This document shows, one piece after another, positions 58,927-64,000 of a DNA stretch of 64,000 nucleotides (its first letter is position 1; each line of letters starts with the position of its first letter). The notes beneath the pieces were generated by a model, which worked only from the letters and a program-made list of their open reading frames with translations, did no database searches and was not told the origin of the DNA. Origin of the DNA: Priestia megaterium NBRC 15308 = ATCC 14581 (GTDB lineage: Bacteria > Bacillota > Bacilli > Bacillales > Bacillaceae_H); NCBI RefSeq assembly GCF_000832985.1, contig NZ_CP009920.1:434001-498000 (forward strand), given 5' to 3'. Both the position numbers and the translations under genes were made by a program.

Positions 58927-59013
58927 ATTTACTACTTAGAATCCGTTTTATGTTAACTAGAAAAGACTACTTAAACATATACTTTAACACCGCTATATAT
59001 AAGGGTGTTAAGT

Positions 59014-59154
59014 ATGGGTATATCTTTTTATAATGGCCAAATATGCGTTGAAGGGATAATCTGCGGATCGTTTATAGAAATAGGCATTACTTTTATAGCC
59101 CTATTCGTCATATATGTAGCTTACGAAGCAATCTATAAAAAAGACCGTCCATAA
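59014..59154 (+). CDS. Small single-pass membrane protein, 46 residues
   Basis: The product MGISFYNGQICVEGIICGSF then IEIGITFIALFVIYVAYEAI, YKKDRP has one central membrane helix and a basic end. AAGGGTG lies 6 nt before the ATG, and a terminator overlaps the stop, so this is probably a real short gene. I do not recognise it. Confidence 0.6.
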   Translation: MGISFYNGQICVEGIICGSFIEIGITFIALFVIYVAYEAIYKKDRP

Positions 59155-59178
59155 TTTTAGAAATTGTGGACGGTCTTT
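59138..59178. terminator. Bidirectional terminator before the galactonate operon's end
   Basis: AAAGACCGTCCA/TGGACGGTCTTT stem, overlapping the 46-residue gene's end. It also serves the minus-strand MFS gene, which ends at 59231. Confidence 0.75.
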
Positions 59179-59230
59179 GATTTGCTTATTCGTCAATCTT
59201 TACTAAATGTAAATCGCTCTTGATAGTTTC

Positions 59231-60550
59231 TTACACAATATCTCGATTCAATTTTTCATCTTTAACCACTTTAATTCTTTCTACTTTTCCTACAAGGAAG
59301 ATATACGAAAGTGCTCCTAGAAGAGCCAATGCCGCTATGAATACTAGCGCTGGGGCAAAGTTTCCTCCTTTTGCTAAGAAACCAATAACAATTGGAACAA
59401 TAATAGAAGCTAAACCTCCGATAAAGTTAAACACTCCACCCGTTAAACCGACTAAATGTTTAGGCGCTAAGGTTGAGACAAAGACCCACGTAATAGAGGC
59501 CAGGCCATTTCCAAAAAACGCAATAGCCATAAACATGATAATGAGAGATGTGCTATTTACATAATTGGCTCCGATAATTGAAGTTGATAAAAGCAGCCCT
59601 ACGATAATCGGTGTTTTTCTTGCAATCCCTAGTGATACTCCTTTTTTCACTAACGCGTCAGATACAAAGCCTGATAATAATACCCCTACAAACGCTGCTA
59701 AAAACGGAGCAGATGCTAGGAAGCCTGATTTTAAGAAATCTAACCCTCTATATTTCACAAGGTATGTTGGAAACCAGGTAAGGAAGAACCATAAAGTAGA
59801 GTTTACGGCAAACTGACCTAAATAGATGCCCCATAGCTTCCGGTGAGAGAAAGCTTCTTTAAGATTTCCCCATTCAAATTTTGCTCTTTCTCCTTTCTTA
59901 TCCGCAGATTTAACTAAGCCTCCACCTTCTTCGATATGCTGTAGCTCTGCTTTATTTACTTTACTATGCTGAGAAGGATCACGATAAAAAATGTACCATA
60001 TAATGCCCCATGCTATACCGATAATACCTGTAGTAATAAACAGGCCTCTCCACCCTAAAAAGTGCTGAATGGTCACCAATGTAGGTGTTAAAAATGCCAG
60101 CCCTGCAAACTGTCCCGAAGTATAAAAAGCAATTGCTGATGCTCTTTCCTGATTTGGAAACCAGCTGGTGACTACTTTATTATTAGTCGGAAAAGCCGGT
60201 GCTTCGAATGCTCCTGTCGCTAAACGCAGACCAAAAAGACTCACAAATCCCTTAGTAAATCCTTGCAGCAGCGTAACAATAGACCAGGTAATTAGACTAA
60301 CGGTATACGTAACACGAGCACCAAAACGGTCAGCCATTACCCCTCCTGGTATTTGTAAAGCGGCATAAGCCCATCCAAAGGCTGAAAATATAAGGCCCAG
60401 TTCTACTGATGATAGCTTTAAATCCTTGGACATGGCTGTGGCGGCTACAGAAATATTACTTCGATCCATATAGTTGATGACAACGCTTACGAAAATAAAT
60501 GCTAAAACACGAAATCTAACGCGAGTCGGCTTTTCGCTATACCCCTTCAT
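59231..60550 (-). CDS. MFS transporter, anion:cation symporter family, probable D-galactonate permease
   Basis: This 439-residue protein is an ACS-type MFS carrier: MDRSNISVAATAMSKDLKLS, LGLIFSAFGWAYAALQIPGG and the WPGGVMADRFGAR-type motif A (VMADRFGARVTY), LATGAFEAPAFPTNNKVVTS WF. Galactonate and glucarate permeases belong here (DgoT, GudP). Its place at the end of a dgoD-kdgA-kdgK operon supports uptake of galactonate. A hairpin lies between it and dgoD, so it may be made at a lower level. Confidence 0.85.
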   Translation of the reverse strand: MKGYSEKPTRVRFRVLAFIFVSVVINYMDRSNISVAATAMSKDLKLSSVELGLIFSAFGWAYAALQIPGGVMADRFGARVTYTVSLITWSIVTLLQGFTKGFVSLFGLRLATGAFEAPAFPTNNKVVTSWFPNQERASAIAFYTSGQFAGLAFLTPTLVTIQHFLGWRGLFITTGIIGIAWGIIWYIFYRDPSQHSKVNKAELQHIEEGGGLVKSADKKGERAKFEWGNLKEAFSHRKLWGIYLGQFAVNSTLWFFLTWFPTYLVKYRGLDFLKSGFLASAPFLAAFVGVLLSGFVSDALVKKGVSLGIARKTPIIVGLLLSTSIIGANYVNSTSLIIMFMAIAFFGNGLASITWVFVSTLAPKHLVGLTGGVFNFIGGLASIIVPIVIGFLAKGGNFAPALVFIAALALLGALSYIFLVGKVERIKVVKDEKLNRDIV

Positions 60551-60580
60551 TCCCTTATCCCCCTGTATATGACTAGTTTA

Positions 60581-60619
60581 AAAAGAAGATCTGACTGACC
60601 GTTATTTATCAATCAGACC
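60581..60619 (-). terminator. Internal terminator/attenuator between dgoD and the permease gene
   Basis: On the minus strand TCTGATTGA/TCAGTCAGA form a stem (8 of 9 pairs) followed by TCTTCTTTTT, 25 bp after the dgoD stop. Confidence 0.6.
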
Positions 60620-60643
60620 TTTCCAGCTAAAATGGTTTCCCCA

Positions 60644-61792
60644 TTACCATTCTGCTACAGAACCATCTTTATGACGCCATACTGGATTACGCCAATTATG
60701 ACCGATATCAGCCATTTTTCTAACATGGTCTTCATTAATTTCAATACCTAAGCCAGGTCCGTCAGGAATCTTTACGAATCCTTCTTCATATTTAAATACG
60801 TGGTTATCAACAATATAATCTAGTAAATCACTGCCTTGGTTATAGTGAATGCCTAAGCTTTGCTCTTGAATAAATGCGTTGTGGCACGTTGCATCTACTT
60901 GAAGACAAGCGGCTAATGCAATAGGTCCTAACGGGCAATGAGGCGCAGCTGCTACATCAAAGGCTTCAGCCATTGAAATAATTTTCTTACATTCTGTAAT
61001 TCCTCCTGCATGTGATAAATCAGGCTGAATAATATCAACGTAGCCGTCTGTTAAGAGCTTTTTAAACTCCCATTTTGAAAACATTCTTTCTCCCGTCGCA
61101 ATAGGAATGGATACATGGTTGGCAATTTCTCTTAATGCCTCATTGTTTTCGGGCAACACCGGCTCCTCGATAAACATTGGACGATAGACCTCTAGTTCTT
61201 TAGCTAAAATTTTTGCCATTGGCTTATGTACTCGTCCGTGAAAATCAATACCTATTCCTACATAAGGCCCCACTGCTTCTCTGACAGCAGCGATACGTTC
61301 TACTACTTGATCAATTTTTTCATATGAATCCACGTATTGAAGCTCTTCTGTTCCATTCATTTTTACTGCTGTAAATCCTTGTGAGACAACTTCTCTGGCT
61401 GCTTCGCCTACATCTGAAGGCCGGTCTCCTCCAATCCACGAATACACTTTAATGGATTCTCTTGCTTTTCCGCCTAATAGTTGATGTACAGGAGCATCGT
61501 AATATTTTCCTTTTATGTCCCACAAAGCTTGGTCAATCCCGGATATGGCACTCATTAAAATAGGTCCACCTCGATAGAAACCACCTCGGTACATAACGTT
61601 CCAATGATCTTCAATATTTAACGGATCTTTGCCAATAAGATACTCCATTAGCTCGTCTACTGCAGCTTTAACGGTAGAGGCTCTTCCTTCAATAACTGGT
61701 TCTCCCCACCCAACAATTCCTTCGTCCGTTTCTATTTTTAAAAATAACCAGCGTGGCGGCACTTGAAACAATTCATAATTAGTAATTTTCAT
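60644..61792 (-). CDS. dgoD: D-galactonate dehydratase
   Basis: This 382-residue enolase-superfamily enzyme aligns along its whole length with E. coli Dgo[56 protein letters not shown] and the end [14 protein letters not shown]. Metal ligands Asp183, Glu209 and Glu235 and the catalytic His185 and His285 keep the same numbers. It converts D-galactonate to 2-keto-3-deoxy-D-galactonate. The gene overlaps kdgA by 14 bp. Confidence 0.93.
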   Translation of the reverse strand: MKITNYELFQVPPRWLFLKIETDEGIVGWGEPVIEGRASTVKAAVDELMEYLIGKDPLNIEDHWNVMYRGGFYRGGPILMSAISGIDQALWDIKGKYYDAPVHQLLGGKARESIKVYSWIGGDRPSDVGEAAREVVSQGFTAVKMNGTEELQYVDSYEKIDQVVERIAAVREAVGPYVGIGIDFHGRVHKPMAKILAKELEVYRPMFIEEPVLPENNEALREIANHVSIPIATGERMFSKWEFKKLLTDGYVDIIQPDLSHAGGITECKKIISMAEAFDVAAAPHCPLGPIALAACLQVDATCHNAFIQEQSLGIHYNQGSDLLDYIVDNHVFKYEEGFVKIPDGPGLGIEINEDHVRKMADIGHNWRNPVWRHKDGSVAEW

Positions 61793-62441
61793 GTAATTTT
61801 CCCCCTTTCGTTATACCATTCACTGCGGCTACGTATGCTTTAGCCTTTTGTGTTAGCTCCTGCAGGTATGCATGAGTAATTTCACGATTTGTATCTACTA
61901 AAGAACTTCCAATCCCAAACCCTACAGCACCTGCTTCTTCGAATTCTTGAATATTGTCTAAGCTCACTCCTCCTGTTGGAAGAAGTGGAATATGAGGAAG
62001 CGGCCCTCGAATATCTTTAATATAGCTAGCCCCCAGCCTAGCAGGAAATACTTTGATAATATCTCCCCCATTTTCAAATGCCGTTAGGATTTCAGTAGGT
62101 GAAAAAGCACCAGGGATACTAACCGCACCGTATCTTTTTGTTAGTTTAATCGTTTCCGTGTTAACAGTTGGAGAAAGGATAAATTTTGCACCTGCTAAAA
62201 TAGCTGACCGTGCTGTTTCAGGGTCAAGCACTGTACCCGCTCCTACTAGCACTTGATCACCAAGCTCTGTAGAAACCTCTTTAATGGCTGAAAGTGCGTC
62301 CGGCGAATTGAGAGTAATCTCTATATTTTTTACACCGCCGTCATTCAGCGCAGAGGCAATTTTCACTACATCCTGCGGTTTGGCTCCTCTAATAATCGCA
62401 ACGATTTTATGCTCTAATAAATGTGATAAACTATCCGTCAT
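61779..62441 (-). CDS. kdgA: 2-keto-3-deoxy-6-phospho-(galacto)gluconate aldolase
   Basis: The 220-residue class I aldolase has [20 protein letters not shown] (Arg18), [12 protein letters not shown] (Glu41), [28 protein letters not shown] and the Schiff-base Lys130 in IIKVFPA, then [11 protein letters not shown]. It splits KDPG or KDPGal into pyruvate and glyceraldehyde 3-phosphate. Between a kinase and dgoD, its substrate here should be the galacto form. Confidence 0.9.
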   Translation of the reverse strand: MTDSLSHLLEHKIVAIIRGAKPQDVVKIASALNDGGVKNIEITLNSPDALSAIKEVSTELGDQVLVGAGTVLDPETARSAILAGAKFILSPTVNTETIKLTKRYGAVSIPGAFSPTEILTAFENGGDIIKVFPARLGASYIKDIRGPLPHIPLLPTGGVSLDNIQEFEEAGAVGFGIGSSLVDTNREITHAYLQELTQKAKAYVAAVNGITKGGKLHENY

Positions 62442-62458
62442 GGGTAAACCCCTTTCTT

Positions 62459-63412
62459 TTATCGTATAACGTCTTCTCTTGTAATCGCATTCATAAATTC
62501 GTAAAGCTCTTTCTTATCAGGCAAGCCTTCAATATCACCCTCTACGGTTACGACCATAGCTCCTATAGCACACCCTCTTCTAACTGTTTCTATCAAAGAA
62601 GAATTATCTATTAGTCCCGATAGTATCCCAGCAGCGAACCCATCGCCAGCTCCTACTGGATCTATCACTCTAGCAACTTTAAAGCCTTCTACGTAAGCGG
62701 ATTCATTTTCAGTTGAATAATAAGCTCCCTCCTCGCCTAGCTTAATAACGACTAGCTCTGCACCTAATTGATGAAGCGCTGATGCAATGTCTTCAGGGTT
62801 ATCTTTCTCAAATAAAAACTGACCTTCATTCACTCCTGGTAAAATAACATCTGCATATGTAGCCATTTTAATGAGTGTTTGACGCGCAGTTTCTTCATCC
62901 CAAAGCGTCTTGCGTAAATTCGGATCAAACACTATTTTTACACCATTTTTTTTAGCTGCTTTCATCGCTTGAAATACAGCTTCGTGGCAGGAATCGCTTA
63001 GTGCAGGTGTAATCCCTGTCACGTATAAGTATTTGGCAGAAGAGATGTACTCTTCATTCATATCATGTGGATTCATAAAGCTTGCTGCTGAACCTTGTCT
63101 GTAATAAAACACTTTACTGTTCATTTCATTTGTTTTTTGCTTTAAAAAAAGACCTGTAGGAGCATGATCATCAAATATCACATGTTTTACATCTATTCCT
63201 TCTCCTTTTATACTTGAAAGAATTCGCTCTCCTAACTCATCTTTTCCTAATCGGCTAACCCACCCCGTTTGATAACCGAGTTTTGACAGGGCAATTAACG
63301 TATTGCTTTCTGCCCCTGCAATTTTCGAAGAAAAATCTTTAGCGTATCGCATCTTTCCATTCGAGTGTGGGGTAAACAGAATCATTGTTTCCCCCATGCT
63401 TATCACGTCCAT
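62459..63412 (-). CDS. kdgK: PfkB-type 2-keto-3-deoxy sugar acid kinase
   Basis: The 317-residue ribokinase-family protein opens MDVISMGETMILFTPHSNGK with GAESNTLIALSKLGY and carries the catalytic C-terminal motif DPVGAGDGFAAGILSGLI (Asp base near residue 250). It should phosphorylate 2-keto-3-deoxy-D-galactonate at C6. E. coli uses an unrelated DgoK for this step, so this operon has recruited a KdgK-type kinase; that it works on the galacto form is inferred from context. It sits 17 bp upstream of kdgA. Confidence 0.88.
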   Translation of the reverse strand: MDVISMGETMILFTPHSNGKMRYAKDFSSKIAGAESNTLIALSKLGYQTGWVSRLGKDELGERILSSIKGEGIDVKHVIFDDHAPTGLFLKQKTNEMNSKVFYYRQGSAASFMNPHDMNEEYISSAKYLYVTGITPALSDSCHEAVFQAMKAAKKNGVKIVFDPNLRKTLWDEETARQTLIKMATYADVILPGVNEGQFLFEKDNPEDIASALHQLGAELVVIKLGEEGAYYSTENESAYVEGFKVARVIDPVGAGDGFAAGILSGLIDNSSLIETVRRGCAIGAMVVTVEGDIEGLPDKKELYEFMNAITREDVIR

Positions 63413-63429
63413 TTTACCCCTCTTTTCAT

Positions 63430-64000
63430 TTATCTCTTCGCCTCTTCATATCCAGCAATAAAAGATATGTTAGTTGCTGTTTGAAGCAGCCTTTCTACAA
63501 TAAACTCCTTATGCTTCAGCATTCTTTCCTTAGGACCAGCTACACTAATAGCAGCTTGAATGCTTCCCTTTGCTCCAAATACAGGTGCAGCAAGGCAAAA
63601 CAACCCTTCCTCATTTTCTTCATCATCAATTGCATAGCCCATTTGGATAAAAGAGTCTAGATTGTCATTAAGAACTTTTTTATCTGTAATTGTATAATCC
63701 GTAATAGGTAGCAGCTCCGTATGTTCAAGCAGCTGTTCTCGCTGATCTTTAGGAAGAAAAGCTAAAAAGGTTTTTCCTAATCCAGTACAATAGAGCGGCT
63801 TTCGGTTACCAGGCTGAGCTGTTGTTCTAATAGAGCGATTATTATCAATCTTAACAACATAGACCAACTCCCCATCCGACAGCAAGGCCATAAACACAGT
63901 TTCTTGAACATCCTCCATCAGCTTCTTTAAATACGGTTTTCCTTCTGAAGAAATATCCAACGATTCCATAGCCGCTGCTCCAATTTGAATTAGCTTTGGC
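63430..64000 (-). CDS. IclR-family transcriptional regulator (partial, cut by window end)
   Basis: The effector domain is seen: LKKLMEDVQETVFMALLSDG, LVYVVKIDNNRSIRTTAQPG, RKPLYCTGLGKTFLAFLP, and GYAIDDEENEEGLFCLAAPV, FGAKGSIQAAISVAGP. The frame continues past residue M-E-S-L-D-I at 63969 to the window edge (KLIQIGAAAMESLDI), so the winged-helix N-terminus lies outside. It is the first gene seen of the galactonate operon, 17 bp before kdgK, and is the likely repressor, with galactonate or its keto-deoxy product as inducer. Confidence 0.88.
   Translation of the reverse strand, partial: PKLIQIGAAAMESLDISSEGKPYLKKLMEDVQETVFMALLSDGELVYVVKIDNNRSIRTTAQPGNRKPLYCTGLGKTFLAFLPKDQREQLLEHTELLPITDYTITDKKVLNDNLDSFIQMGYAIDDEENEEGLFCLAAPVFGAKGSIQAAISVAGPKERMLKHKEFIVERLLQTATNISFIAGYEEAKR

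Noticed and set aside
1-64000. CRISPR arrays, rRNA, tRNA, integrase or complete transposase genes
   Set aside because: I looked for regularly spaced repeats, rRNA/tRNA-like stretches and transposase motifs and saw none. The only mobile traces are the solo inverted repeat at 3205-3264 and the Rpn tail at 55081-55335.

Overview
The window looks like a chromosomal segment of a low-GC, spore-forming Firmicute of the Bacillaceae, most like Bacillus/Priestia of the megaterium type. Reasons: strong AGGAGG-type ribosome binding sites, frequent TTG/GTG starts, sigma-B-like promoters, a GsiB-type KGG protein, RsbR paralogues, and a spore-coat yraG-yraF-adhB-yraE-yraD block. The species is inferred from gene style only; no rRNA or tRNA gene was found.

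Layout. 0-2.5 kb: CorA Mg2+ channel and an orphan KtrB-type K+ transporter. 3.3-9.5 kb: a minus-strand operon (quinate/shikimate dehydrogenase with a frameshift, CoA-transferase, MaoC hydratase, ketopantoate-reductase-like protein, VOC protein, type II dehydroquinase) with a LysR gene upstream; a perfect cre site and a shared 12-bp palindrome mark its control. 10-24 kb: an aromatic-ring-type FAD monooxygenase, VOC protein, ArsR-MFS pair, LysR, MarR, MFS, small membrane proteins, MRJP/SMP-30-like protein and an SDR. This stretch has several decayed genes, including a duplicated divergent MFS/LysR pair in which each copy has lost the opposite partner. 25.4-36.5 kb: a sugar or polyol catabolic locus on the minus strand (RbtT/CsbX-type permease, two TIM-barrel isomerases, two Gfo/Idh/MocA dehydrogenases, LacI regulator, LytTR response regulator, and a 995-residue hybrid histidine kinase ending in a sugar-binding-protein domain). 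36.8-39.8 kb: a dead arsC remnant, then the sporulation yra/adhB operon.

40-59 kb: a general-stress island. It has an intact RsbR-like STAS protein, a dead RsbR paralogue, MEDS and CBS proteins, YsnF-, YflT-, GsiB-, YtxH- and GlsB-type stress proteins, a YihY family protein, an MscS channel, a CDF exporter, a divergent CorA-like GMN protein and many small proteins, several with sigma-B-like promoters. 59.2-64 kb: a D-galactonate operon (IclR regulator cut by the window end, PfkB-type keto-deoxy sugar kinase, KDPG/KDPGal aldolase, galactonate dehydratase, MFS transporter).

The most unusual item is the hybrid kinase with a periplasmic-binding-protein fold fused after its receiver domain and no visible membrane segment. 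With the adjacent LacI gene and repeated TGTAATCGATTACA operators, it suggests that the neighbouring sugar genes are controlled both by an intracellular sugar-sensing phosphorelay and by a repressor. Pseudogenes are frequent (shikimate dehydrogenase, LysR copy, HTH/RHH protein, LuxR, MRJP, arsC, rsbR, DUF421, Rpn), so the region is undergoing gene decay.
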